Virus record (IMG/VR): IMGVR_UViG_3300020451_001661
Span: 1 to 50,361 of that record
Source: a virus
Direction: 5' to 3' (one strand)
Length of the DNA stretch: 50,361 nucleotides
Below, one piece after another: positions 44,192 through 49,636 of the stretch. Position 1 is the first letter of the stretch; each line of letters opens with the position of its first letter. A program made the position numbers and the translations under genes. The notes beneath the pieces are model-generated. The model saw only the letters and a list, made by a program, of their open reading frames with translations, had not been told where the DNA came from and ran no database searches.

Positions 44192-44427
44192 TGGAACTAA
44201 ATGAAAGCAATGTTACCAAGTCACTCTCAGAAATCGCTCCTTACATAGAAGCAGATGGAGGATTTGTAGAGTTTGTAGAGATAGAAGAAGAAACAAACTA
44301 TGTGAAAGTTAGATTAGGTGGTGCCTGTACAAGTTGTGCAATGAGTGCCATGACACTCAAACAAGGTATTGAAAGTAAGATCATGCAAGATATTCCTGAT
44401 TGTAATGGAGTCATTCAAGTACTGTAA
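44191..44427 (+). CDS. NifU-like (Nfu-type) iron-sulfur scaffold domain
   Basis: The 78-residue protein is essentially one NifU C-terminal domain: IAPYIEADGGFVEFVEIE, then VRLGGACTSCAMSAMTLKQGIE with the Fe-S-binding Cys46-x2-Cys49. Hosts use Nfu proteins to deliver 4Fe-4S clusters, including to photosystem I in cyanobacteria. Marine T4-like phages often carry this gene. It is coupled by TAATG to endonuclease VII and the preceding small gene. Whether it acts on host or phage proteins is unknown. Confidence 0.88.
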   Translation: MELNESNVTKSLSEIAPYIEADGGFVEFVEIEEETNYVKVRLGGACTSCAMSAMTLKQGIESKIMQDIPDCNGVIQVL

Positions 44428-44840
44428 TGAATTCCATTCAAAAACAATTAGGTCTCGAACAACAACCTGAGACTCGGTGTTGTAATCGTTGTGGTACAGT
44501 CTTACCAATTACCTCTTTTGGATGGAATAGTTATGGTTCACAAAGATTCCGTCGTAAGATCTGTATACAATGTCGTAAACATTCTGATCAGACTAAGAAA
44601 GATGCTGTCAAGAAGAAAGGATATACAAAACCCCCAGTCGGAACACCATGTGAAGTTTGTGGAGTACCAATGACTCATGATACAACTATGACAGGTATGT
44701 GCTTTGACCATAGTACTACCACATCAGAATTTCGTGGATGGATATGTAAGAAGCATAATACAACTATCGGTTTCCTCGGAGATACTGTCGAGGGGGCACA
44801 ACAATTAGTAGATTATCTCAAAAAGCATGAAAAACCCTAG
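44427..44840 (+). CDS. 49: Recombination endonuclease VII-like (gp49)
   Basis: The core Cys75-x2-Cys78, MCFDHSTTTSEFRGWIC with Asp94-His95, and CKKHN with Asn111 match the His-Me finger and zinc site of T4 endonuclease VII, which resolves branched DNA before packaging. The residues correspond to T4 Asp40, His41 and Asn62. T4 gp49 is 157 residues; here 137. Unusually, an additional CxxC pair set (Cys19-Cys22, Cys46-Cys49) forms a second zinc finger at the N-terminus, while the usual C-terminal dimerisation helix is short. It ends the plus operon before a hairpin. Confidence 0.85.
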   Translation: MNSIQKQLGLEQQPETRCCNRCGTVLPITSFGWNSYGSQRFRRKICIQCRKHSDQTKKDAVKKKGYTKPPVGTPCEVCGVPMTHDTTMTGMCFDHSTTTSEFRGWICKKHNTTIGFLGDTVEGAQQLVDYLKKHEKP

Positions 44841-44850
44841 GGGGATTTTT
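44830..44850 (+). terminator. Possible intrinsic terminator after endonuclease VII
   Basis: AAAAACCC, TA, GGGGGATTTTT forms a short A/T-extended hairpin around CCCTAGGG with a following T-run. It is nearly symmetrical and may act in both directions. The GC stem is only 3-4 bp, so strength is uncertain. Confidence 0.5.
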
Positions 44851-44966
44851 ATATGCCAAAAAAATTTTGATATTTGATGTAACTTGTATTCGATATCACT
44901 CTCGCGTCTGGAAACGTTTGTAGGTTAGAGGGACCCATTGTTTTAATAACGGGCACCGCCCCCCAC

Positions 44967-45106
44967 AAAAAAACGGGGAAAACCGCCCAGAACTGTTTAT
45001 AACTGTCTGAATCGATTCCCCTCGCTTCGGGTATTGTGTGAGATGGGGGGCAACCCAGATTGGCAGTTTGGGATTTATTTCCTGTCGGAACGCCTTGCCC
45101 CTTATA
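44967..45106 (-). ncRNA. Candidate structured non-coding RNA
   Basis: Between 44,841 and 45,224 I see no convincing gene. A consensus minus-strand promoter (45113-45141) would start a transcript near 45,106, and no ATG follows in any frame that gives a plausible product. The RNA can form a closing helix GGGGCAA / TTGCCCC (45095-45101 with 45047-45053) around two hairpins, TTCC/GGAA (45079-45090) and CCCA/TGGG (45054-45072). A T-run (44967-44973) after a weak CGG/CCG stem could end it. G6 and C6 runs (45045-45050, 44959-44964) offer a competing pairing. The ends are estimates. Confidence 0.3.
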
Positions 45107-45112
45107 TCACTA

Positions 45113-45141
45113 ATTATAATGCGGATTTCTGAAACTGTCAA
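45113..45141 (-). promoter_or_regulatory. Perfect sigma70-type promoter reading into a gene-free stretch
   Basis: TTGACA (45136-45141), exactly 17 bp, TATAAT (45113-45118) on the minus strand. It points away from the minus-strand accessory genes and towards the 3' end of endonuclease VII, with no gene on that strand for at least 4 kb. Confidence 0.75.
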
Positions 45142-45224
45142 CCCTTTTGTTAGGATTATGCAACAGTTTGCTTTTTTCAAAATCTTGCATAACTGTCTCA
45201 ATGTTTGGACGATTCTTATAACGA

Positions 45225-45395
45225 ATGTCTGATAACGAAAAATTGGACGATACTGTCATAATCACGAGTCTGAGAGAATTGTGTGAGTTTTGTGAAGAAT
45301 GGTTGACTTTTTATAAGTTGGTCGCTAAGAGGAAGAAAGAAATAACACTTTTAGATTTATTTGGATATTTCTTTCTTTTTGCGTCAACTCCATAA
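45225..45395 (+). CDS. Possible small protein (56 residues)
   Basis: ATG 45225 opens a 56-residue frame with a charged helix (LRELCEFCEEWLTFYKLVAKRKKE) and a hydrophobic end (LLDLFGYFFLFAS). It converges with the minus-strand gene at 45384 and overlaps it by 12 bp. There is no clear promoter or Shine-Dalgarno. The sequence looks protein-like, but the call is weak. Confidence 0.4.
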   Translation: MSDNEKLDDTVIITSLRELCEFCEEWLTFYKLVAKRKKEITLLDLFGYFFLFASTP

Positions 45396-45650
45396 ATCAT
45401 CTATAAGTATGTCAGTCATCATACTGTCAAAAGTCCTTCTATCATGTAATAAAAGGTCGATTGCATTACTGACCATTCTCCTAATCTGCATATAAGTTTT
45501 AGCGTCAAGTGTTTCTCTAGTGAAGTTCTCACACTTATCGATTACTATAGAAACAGTCTCAAGAACGTCCTTAGTAGAAATTGAATCTCCTACTACATAA
45601 CCATCATATCTTGACTTTACTACTACTGGAACTGCATCAAATAAATTCAT
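45384..45650 (-). CDS. Accessory protein of unknown function (88 residues)
   Basis: The product is helical with VLETVSIVIDKCENFTRETL and MVSNAIDLLLHDRRTFDSMM. I recognise no family. It is the last gene of the right-hand minus-strand cluster and has its own box/promoter module (45683-45725) with a CAATCAATCA leader. Confidence 0.6.
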   Translation of the reverse strand: MNLFDAVPVVVKSRYDGYVVGDSISTKDVLETVSIVIDKCENFTRETLDAKTYMQIRRMVSNAIDLLLHDRRTFDSMMTDILIDDLWS

Positions 45651-45682
45651 GATTGTAAAAGTGATTGATTGCTTATGATACT

Positions 45683-45725
45683 ATTATAGTCGATAGTGAC
45701 TAGAGTGCAATGTACATTTTATACA
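45683..45725 (-). promoter_or_regulatory. Box/promoter module for the 88-residue gene
   Basis: Minus-strand TATAAT (45683-45688), 16-bp spacer with internal TAGTC/GACTA dyad, TTGCAC (45705-45710), and the 13-mer box, plus strand GTACATTTTATAC (45712-45724). The box holds the stop codon of the upstream gene. Confidence 0.7.
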
Positions 45726-46177
45726 ATGCTAAATTCTAGTTGATTGTCCTCTGTAGGTAGATCAGCAAGTGTTAGAGGTTTTTGAAAGATAACCATGCCA
45801 TCATAGAAATTGATTTCTGTATCTGTGTTTGAATCTCTAACTATCCACTTACCTCTAACTTGTACTATTCTCACTTTTCCATTAGTGTGTAAATGTAGGA
45901 TAGCGTTTAGTCTTTCCTTAGTTGTTTTTGTATAGTAGTTTTGAGTGAATAGTTTGACTTTCTGATTATCGTAGTTAGTAGGGTCATAGGAGCATATTAG
46001 ATTGCCATGTAGGTAAACATCTACTATTCTACTACCATCTTGCCTTACTCTAGTTTCTGTGTTACCAGATTTTTGGTTACAATTCATTCTCATTAGTAGA
46101 GATGTATCCTGAGATGGTTTTGAAAATGTATTCCAGATATATGACTGAGTAGTTAGGTTAGTGAGATCGAATTCCAT
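45719..46177 (-). CDS. Accessory protein of unknown function (152 residues)
   Basis: I start at ATG 46177, just after the CAATCAATCA leader; longer frames would run through a terminator and promoter. The product is beta-rich: TRVRQDGSRIVDVYLHGNLI, then LNAILHLHTNGKVRIVQVRGKWIV, and a C-terminal EINFYDGMVIFQKP. The pattern of paired strands suggests a small barrel or sandwich. No family recognised; no catalytic motif. The N-terminal 40 residues look helical. Confidence 0.65.
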   Translation of the reverse strand: MEFDLTNLTTQSYIWNTFSKPSQDTSLLMRMNCNQKSGNTETRVRQDGSRIVDVYLHGNLICSYDPTNYDNQKVKLFTQNYYTKTTKERLNAILHLHTNGKVRIVQVRGKWIVRDSNTDTEINFYDGMVIFQKPLTLADLPTEDNQLEFSIV

Positions 46178-46202
46178 TTTGTTTGATTGATTGATATACT
46201 TT

Positions 46203-46256
46203 ATTATAGAGAAAAAAAAGGGAACTGTCAATAAGTTCCCTTGTATCATTTTATAC
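46203..46256 (-). promoter_or_regulatory. Box plus promoter nested in a terminator (46.2 kb)
   Basis: Minus-strand TATAAT (46203-46208), 17-bp spacer, TTGACA (46226-46231), box on the plus strand GTATCATTTTATAC (46243-46256). The -35 lies in the loop, sharing one closing base, of the terminator at 46212-46241; the spacer is the terminator's 3' arm and U-tract. The box contains the stop of the upstream gene. Confidence 0.75.
46212..46241 (-). terminator. Intrinsic terminator overlapping a promoter
   Basis: An 8-bp stem AGGGAACT / AGTTCCCT with a 7-nt loop and eight T on the minus strand, directly after the gene 46251-46592. Confidence 0.85.
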
Positions 46257-46592
46257 TCTGACCTTTCTGTTATAAAATGCTTTGCGATCGCTGTATCCTG
46301 TAATTCTCTGAAGTTCATCAGATAAATCTTGGAAAAATGATTCTCCATTGAATCCTAGTTTTTCGATCTCATAATAAGTAAATGGAATTGCTGAAAGTGC
46401 TAAACCTGAGAACCAGTATTCTAGACTTTCATAACCTCCTACCTCTACCATGTAGCGATCGAAGCACCATTCAAACTTATCTGAGTCTGACCAGTTTTTT
46501 GAGTCAGTATTGTCTAGAATAGCATTGTTTGAATAATCATTTTCTAGATCAGAATTGATTGCGTCTAGTAGAATTGTTTTTAGAGAAGTCAT
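46251..46592 (-). CDS. Accessory protein of unknown function (113 residues)
   Basis: The product is acidic with LLDAINSDLENDYSN, then FEWCFDRYMVEVGGYESLEYW and TYYEIEKLGFNGESFFQDLS. The spacing of aromatic residues suggests a compact helical fold. I recognise no family with certainty. Its own promoter module lies upstream and a terminator follows at once, so it is a single-gene transcript. Confidence 0.65.
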   Translation of the reverse strand: MTSLKTILLDAINSDLENDYSNNAILDNTDSKNWSDSDKFEWCFDRYMVEVGGYESLEYWFSGLALSAIPFTYYEIEKLGFNGESFFQDLSDELQRITGYSDRKAFYNRKVRV

Positions 46593-46615
46593 AACTGATT
46601 GATTGCTATACTGTT

Positions 46616-46657
46616 ATTATAGAGGATAGTGGATAATTGTCTATGTACAAATGATAC
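46616..46657 (-). promoter_or_regulatory. Box/promoter module for the 113-residue gene
   Basis: Minus-strand TATAAT (46616-46621), 16 bp, TAGACA (46638-46643), 13-mer box on the plus strand GTACAAATGATAC (46645-46657). Confidence 0.7.
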
Positions 46658-46666
46658 ATACGTCAG

Positions 46667-46873
46667 TTAGTTTCGATACTCATAGGGATTAGTCCAGTTT
46701 GCTCGCTGATTCTCAGTAATGTATCCATCAGCAGCAAGAAATTCAGTATAATCTTGCCATGCAAAAACTTTTGCCAGTTTGGTCACTCTTTTGTTTTCTC
46801 TTTTACATCTTAGAGTGTAAACCTTCCAGTTATATTTGAATTGTTGGATTGCTTCAACTTTAGTTGTTTTCAT
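46667..46873 (-). CDS. Small basic accessory protein (68 residues)
   Basis: The product is basic with VEAIQQFKYNWKVYTLRCKR and KLAKVFAWQDYTEFLAADGYI, ending in TNPYEYRN. The basic N-terminal half would suit nucleic-acid binding. No family recognised. It has its own module upstream (46897-46938). Confidence 0.6.
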   Translation of the reverse strand: MKTTKVEAIQQFKYNWKVYTLRCKRENKRVTKLAKVFAWQDYTEFLAADGYITENQRANWTNPYEYRN

Positions 46874-46896
46874 GTAAGTGCCTGATTGATGTTTCT

Positions 46897-46938
46897 ATTA
46901 TAATGGATAGGAGCGAAAGAGCAATGTACATTTTATAC
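46897..46938 (-). promoter_or_regulatory. Box/promoter module for the 68-residue basic gene
   Basis: Minus-strand TATAAT (46897-46902), 16 bp, TTGCTC (46919-46924), 13-mer box on the plus strand GTACATTTTATAC (46926-46938). Confidence 0.7.
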
Positions 46939-46983
46939 ATTGTTTTGTATCGCTTTCGCCCCTCTAAACAAGTAGAATAAGAG

Positions 46984-47187
46984 TCACTCATTCATCAGTT
47001 CAATTATTTCAAGTTGTTCCCAGTTTTGAGTCATCAGTTCATAAATATCGGGATTAGTCAATACAACTTGATTAGACTTATCTAATCGTATCATAACCTG
47101 ATACTCTTTTGTGAGATACTTGACTTTATCCCCTATTCCAATTTGAGAGAATGACTTATAAAATCGGTTAGTTGTTTCTACTGGCAT
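46984..47187 (-). CDS. Small accessory protein (67 residues)
   Basis: The product has QIGIGDKVKYLTKEYQVMIRL then NQVVLTNPDIYELM, the strand-turn-strand pattern of a small SH3-like or KOW-like barrel, which is inference. The start overlaps the preceding gene by 10 bp, so it is translated from the three-gene transcript that begins at 47.55 kb. Confidence 0.6.
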   Translation of the reverse strand: MPVETTNRFYKSFSQIGIGDKVKYLTKEYQVMIRLDKSNQVVLTNPDIYELMTQNWEQLEIIELMNE

Positions 47188-47357
47188 AAATCCTCAAATA
47201 GTGACTGGGCAACTTCCTCAAGTCGATTCTGAACATTTTTGTTCATGAGATACAACTCTTCCATTCTATCCTTAGAATAATCGTTAGCGATTCTAAAATC
47301 CTCATAAGCAATTTCAAAACAATTTTCTAGTATTGTTTCATGATGTAAAACTGACAT
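47178..47357 (-). CDS. Small helical accessory protein (59 residues) with strong RBS
   Basis: ATG 47357 is preceded by AGGAGG at 8 bp, a full Shine-Dalgarno, unlike the first genes of transcripts in this region. The product is helical and acidic (ILENCFEIAYEDFRIANDY, then NVQNRLEEVAQSLFED). The stop overlaps the start of the 67-residue gene. No family recognised. Confidence 0.6.
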   Translation of the reverse strand: MSVLHHETILENCFEIAYEDFRIANDYSKDRMEELYLMNKNVQNRLEEVAQSLFEDLCQ

Positions 47358-47369
47358 TGAAAAATCCTC

Positions 47370-47519
47370 CTATAGTGATTGAATAAAGGTTTCTGTGTTG
47401 GTATCGATTTCTTCGATAGCAACAATTTTTGTAGTTTGCTGAAAATAGTCCTCTGCTATGATTCTAGCGTGGTCTAAGTCTTTAGTAAACTTGACTGGAC
47501 TTGAGTAAATTACAAACAT
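47370..47519 (-). CDS. Very small accessory protein (49 residues)
   Basis: ATG 47519 follows the CAATCAATCATCACT leader of the module at 47543-47584. The product is 49 residues (FVIYSSPVKFTKDLDHAR, then QQTTKIVAIEEIDTNTE), predicted beta-helix-beta. It is the first gene of a three-gene transcript with 47178-47357 and 46984-47187. Confidence 0.6.
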   Translation of the reverse strand: MFVIYSSPVKFTKDLDHARIIAEDYFQQTTKIVAIEEIDTNTETFIQSL

Positions 47520-47542
47520 AGTGATGATTGATTGATGTTTCT

Positions 47543-47584
47543 ATTATAAAGGTTATACTAGGATAAGTCTAGTACAAATGATAC
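47543..47584 (-). promoter_or_regulatory. Box/promoter module for the three-gene transcript
   Basis: Minus-strand TATAAT (47543-47548), 17 bp, TAGACT (47566-47571), 13-mer box on the plus strand GTACAAATGATAC (47572-47584) directly abutting the -35. Confidence 0.7.
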
Positions 47585-47593
47585 ATGATGATG

Positions 47594-47761
47594 TTACGCT
47601 ATTTCTAAGTCTGATAAAAATACCTGATGAGTTAGAAATTCATAGTCGTTTATCCAATTTTTGACTACTGCCAAATTGGTCACTCTATCCAATATAATAA
47701 CCTCACTTCCATTGAGATCATTGTGAATTTTGTGATTGACTTCCATGCCTAGTTGGATCAT
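47594..47761 (-). CDS. Small accessory protein (55 residues)
   Basis: ATG 47761 gives a 55-residue product with KIHNDLNGSEVIILDRVTNLAVVKN, a beta-hairpin-like pattern, and a helical end. No family recognised. It is preceded by the module with the longest inverted repeat (47786-47845). The leader has AAGTCAATCAAGAAAACT and no Shine-Dalgarno. Confidence 0.6.
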   Translation of the reverse strand: MIQLGMEVNHKIHNDLNGSEVIILDRVTNLAVVKNWINDYEFLTHQVFLSDLEIA

Positions 47762-47785
47762 AGTTTTCTTGATTGACTTGTTTCT

Positions 47786-47845
47786 ATTATAATCGTTATG
47801 GTATCATAAGCAATGTAACCAATGATACCATGTATAATATTATAC
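47786..47845 (-). promoter_or_regulatory. Tandem-box promoter module (47.8 kb)
   Basis: Minus-strand TATAAT (47786-47791), 16 bp, TTGCTT (47808-47813), then two 14-mer boxes on the plus strand, GTAACCAATGATAC (47815-47828) and GTATAATATTATAC (47832-47845), 3 bp apart. A 10-bp inverted repeat ATGGTATCAT / ATGATACCAT (47798-47807, 47822-47831) brackets the -35. The second box contains the stop of the upstream gene. Confidence 0.75.
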
Positions 47846-48181
47846 AAAGAGTGCCTTATTCAAGAAATTTACAACTCTTCTTGCCTGAGTACCTAAACAT
47901 CTTGATACGACTTTCTCATTTACAACTAATTCATCAATTTCCCATTTATCATTTTTCATCATATCATCAAAATCTTTTGAAGTTCCCCCATGTATATTGA
48001 CAGTTAGGTCATCATGAGCAAGTTTATAAAATACAGTTGCTATTGTTTTGTTTTGTACTCTGATAGCACTTGTAAATTGGTTATCTGTATGGTATGAATT
48101 CCATATAGTAACGTGATTGTTTAGACTACAGGATTCTCTTTTGTTGATTGCCTGTAAAATTCTTTTTTGATAAGCGTCCAT
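47840..48181 (-). CDS. Accessory protein of unknown function (113 residues)
   Basis: The product begins MDAYQKRILQAINKRESCSL, then has a beta-rich middle (TSAIRVQNKTIATVFYKLAHD, split as TSAIRVQNKTIA and TVFYKLAHD) and DKWEIDELVVNEKVVSRCLG. The N-terminal helix plus sheet layout resembles the 152-residue protein at 45.7 kb only in style; I do not claim homology. It has its own promoter module. Confidence 0.6.
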   Translation of the reverse strand: MDAYQKRILQAINKRESCSLNNHVTIWNSYHTDNQFTSAIRVQNKTIATVFYKLAHDDLTVNIHGGTSKDFDDMMKNDKWEIDELVVNEKVVSRCLGTQARRVVNFLNKALFV

Positions 48182-48207
48182 GATTGATTGATGATTGACT
48201 TGTTTCT

Positions 48208-48267
48208 ATTATAATGGTTATGGTATCAAGTGCAATGTGACAAATGATACCATGTATAATTTGTTAC
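48208..48267 (-). promoter_or_regulatory. Tandem-box promoter module (48.2 kb)
   Basis: Minus-strand TATAAT (48208-48213), 16 bp, TTGCAC (48230-48235), boxes on the plus strand GTGACAAATGATAC (48237-48250) and GTATAATTTGTTAC (48254-48267), 3 bp apart. A 9-bp inverted repeat ATGGTATCA / TGATACCAT (48220-48228, 48245-48253) brackets the -35. Confidence 0.75.
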
Positions 48268-48476
48268 CAAGTGAAGTTCAATGACTTGACTTGAGACTTT
48301 CTATAAACTAGGCAAGCAATTTCTGCTTCATTTTTAGTTTTGAACCACCCTAAAACCTCATCATCACAAAATGTTGCAACATATAAAGGTTTTTCATGAC
48401 CGCACCATTGTAAACTGACTCTAAAACGCTCATCTAGTGTTTTTCCTTCAACTGTGATAAGTTTTGTTTTTGCCAT
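48264..48476 (-). CDS. Small accessory protein (70 residues)
   Basis: The product has KLITVEGKTLDERFRVSLQW, LYVATFCDDEVLGWFKTKNEAEIACL and a basic end. A strand-strand-strand-helix order is apparent (beta sheet with GWFKTKNEAE like small sheet-helix proteins). No family recognised. It has its own module with CATCAATCAATC leader. Confidence 0.6.
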   Translation of the reverse strand: MAKTKLITVEGKTLDERFRVSLQWCGHEKPLYVATFCDDEVLGWFKTKNEAEIACLVYRKSQVKSLNFTW

Positions 48477-48502
48477 GATTGATTGATGTTTGACTTGTTT
48501 CT

Positions 48503-48562
48503 ATTATAGTTGCTAGTGTAGAGAAAGCAACGTATCAAATGTTACAAGGTATCAAATGATAC
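48503..48562 (-). promoter_or_regulatory. Tandem-box promoter module (48.5 kb)
   Basis: Minus-strand TATAAT (48503-48508), 16 bp, TTGCTT (48525-48530), boxes on the plus strand GTATCAAATGTTAC (48532-48545) and GTATCAAATGATAC (48549-48562), again 3 bp apart. The second box is a perfect 14-bp dyad (GTATCA-AA-TGATAC read loosely as a 6-2-6 palindrome) and includes the upstream stop codon. Confidence 0.75.
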
Positions 48563-48758
48563 CCTGTTCAATTTGCTCAAATAACGAATCGCCCATTTCA
48601 AAAATAATTTCCCCAGTTACGTTATCCCTGACTATAGAATAACCATATTCTTGACCACACTCGATTGCATAATCTTCTATAGTCTCATAATCGTTAGAAT
48701 GAACGTCTCCACCCACAAATTTGTTAGGTGTTTCACAAGTGTATTTGAATTGAGTCAT
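48552..48758 (-). CDS. Small acidic accessory protein (68 residues)
   Basis: The product has TCETPNKFVGGDVHSNDYETIEDYAIECG, split as TPNKFVGGDVHSNDYE and TIEDYAIECGQEYGYS, then VRDNVTGEIIFEMGDSLFEQ. The VRDNVTGEIIF strand-turn-strand is typical of small regulator-like phage proteins, but there is no family call. The C-terminal codons and stop lie in a GTATCATTTGATAC box. Confidence 0.6.
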   Translation of the reverse strand: MTQFKYTCETPNKFVGGDVHSNDYETIEDYAIECGQEYGYSIVRDNVTGEIIFEMGDSLFEQIEQGII

Positions 48759-48784
48759 GATTGATTGATGATTGACTTGTTTCT

Positions 48785-48837
48785 ATTATAATGAAAAAGG
48801 GATAGAAGTCAACTCCTATCCCTGTATCATTTTTTAC
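48785..48837 (-). promoter_or_regulatory. Box plus promoter nested in a terminator (48.8 kb)
   Basis: Minus-strand TATAAT (48785-48790), 16 bp, TTGACT (48807-48812) wholly inside the loop of the terminator at 48794-48823, box on the plus strand GTATCATTTTTTAC (48824-48837). Same order of parts as at 46.2 kb. Confidence 0.75.
48794..48823 (-). terminator. Intrinsic terminator overlapping a promoter
   Basis: An 8-bp stem AGGGATAG / CTATCCCT with a 10-nt loop and a five-T run on the minus strand, right after the gene 48834-49031. Confidence 0.85.
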
Positions 48838-49031
48838 AAATGGTCGTGCCATTTTGTACCGAACGAACTCATCATTTCATTATCAGTTGGTTCATAATTG
48901 ACGATTGAGTCAATTATTTCAAGAGCGTCATACAACTCATTGAAGTTTGTATATTCCTGATCTTGAAAATCTTTGCTTTCTTGCCTAGTCAGGTAAGCAT
49001 CTAGGTAACTTTGAATTTCTGCTAGTCTCAT
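48834..49031 (-). CDS. Small acidic accessory protein (65 residues)
   Basis: The product is helical: LAEIQSYLDAYLTRQESKDFQ, then NFNELYDALEIIDSIVNYEP, and a polar end. Two amphipathic helices are likely. No family recognised. It has its own module (49057-49098) and is followed directly by a terminator. Confidence 0.6.
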   Translation of the reverse strand: MRLAEIQSYLDAYLTRQESKDFQDQEYTNFNELYDALEIIDSIVNYEPTDNEMMSSFGTKWHDHL

Positions 49032-49056
49032 GATAATGTCATTGATTGATGTTTCT

Positions 49057-49098
49057 AATATAGAGGATAGTCAGAATCTTGTCTAGTACATTTGATAC
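49057..49098 (-). promoter_or_regulatory. Box/promoter module for the 65-residue gene
   Basis: Minus-strand TATATT (49057-49062), 17 bp, TAGACA (49080-49085), 13-mer box on the plus strand GTACATTTGATAC (49086-49098). This is the only copy whose -10 departs from TATAAT/TATTAT. Confidence 0.65.
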
Positions 49099-49099
49099 A

Positions 49100-49237
49100 T
49101 TATACTGTATCATTCTTACGTTGACGAATTCTCTTGAGTTCATCACGATTGAATGAACGATAATCAAGTTCGGTAGCGATTGCCATGCCTACAGTATAAA
49201 GTGCATAGCAACCACCTATAACGATAAAAAGTTCCAT
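49100..49237 (-). CDS. Small membrane-anchored protein (45 residues)
   Basis: ATG 49237 overlaps the stop of the 111-residue gene as TAATG. The product starts with a hydrophobic segment (ELFIVIGGCYALYTVGMAIA), then a polar and basic tail (RDELKRIRQRKND). One membrane helix with a basic cytoplasmic tail is likely. It is too short for most gene callers. Confidence 0.55.
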   Translation of the reverse strand: MELFIVIGGCYALYTVGMAIATELDYRSFNRDELKRIRQRKNDTV

Positions 49238-49572
49238 TAGAAAAATTGTACTCCATTAGTTTCAACGTCATCTACATATTCAGCAAAGTCATTACTAACT
49301 TGTTCGGTGCTGTCATGACTCTGTTGCCATGTAAGTTGACGATATATTTCAAAAAGTGAACGTAAACTCACTCCTTCTAAGTCAGTCCAGTTAGAAACTA
49401 GATCAAGTTGACTCTCATCATATCCACCAGACTTGAAAGTTGGTGCTGATATGAAATTGAACCCTATATCTATCATAAAAGTTCTACCGAACTCTTCACT
49501 CACGAATGTTTGAAGCGGTAAAAACTTACCATACTTATCGTTTTGGTAGTCTTCAAAAATGTAAGTTCTCAT
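49237..49572 (-). CDS. Accessory protein of unknown function (111 residues)
   Basis: The product has FEDYQNDKYGKFLPLQTF, TFMIDIGFNFISAPTFKSGG and LFEIYRQLTWQQSHDS, with an acidic C-terminus. No family recognised. It is coupled (TAATG) to the membrane peptide and has its own module with a leader ending TCAATCAATCAC directly before ATG. Confidence 0.6.
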   Translation of the reverse strand: MRTYIFEDYQNDKYGKFLPLQTFVSEEFGRTFMIDIGFNFISAPTFKSGGYDESQLDLVSNWTDLEGVSLRSLFEIYRQLTWQQSHDSTEQVSNDFAEYVDDVETNGVQFF

Positions 49573-49590
49573 GTGATTGATTGAATTACT

Positions 49591-49636
49591 ATTATAATAA
49601 TCGATATGATACTATAAGTCAAGTATCAATTTATAC
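49591..49636 (-). promoter_or_regulatory. Box/promoter module for the 111-residue gene
   Basis: Minus-strand TATTATAAT (49591-49599), with TATTAT 17 bp from TTGACT (49617-49622), box on the plus strand GTATCAATTTATAC (49623-49636). TGATAC / GTATCA arms also bracket the -35 here. Confidence 0.7.

Noticed and set aside
44896-45201. Minus-strand frame of 101 residues in the gene-free stretch
   Set aside because: It begins upstream of the consensus promoter at 45113-45141, has no internal Met after the expected transcription start, and shows no protein-like pattern.
44880-45220. tRNA gene in the gene-free stretch
   Set aside because: No acceptor stem with CCA-proximal pairing, no TTCGA-type T-loop and no anticodon arm could be fitted on either strand.
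45038-45232. Plus-strand frame of 64 residues in the gene-free stretch
   Set aside because: No Shine-Dalgarno or promoter, composition dominated by chance hydrophobics, and it overlaps the better candidate at 45225.
46178-46348. Upstream extension of the 152-residue gene to 46348
   Set aside because: It would read through a terminator, a promoter and the end of the preceding gene. The ATG at 46177 follows the conserved leader.
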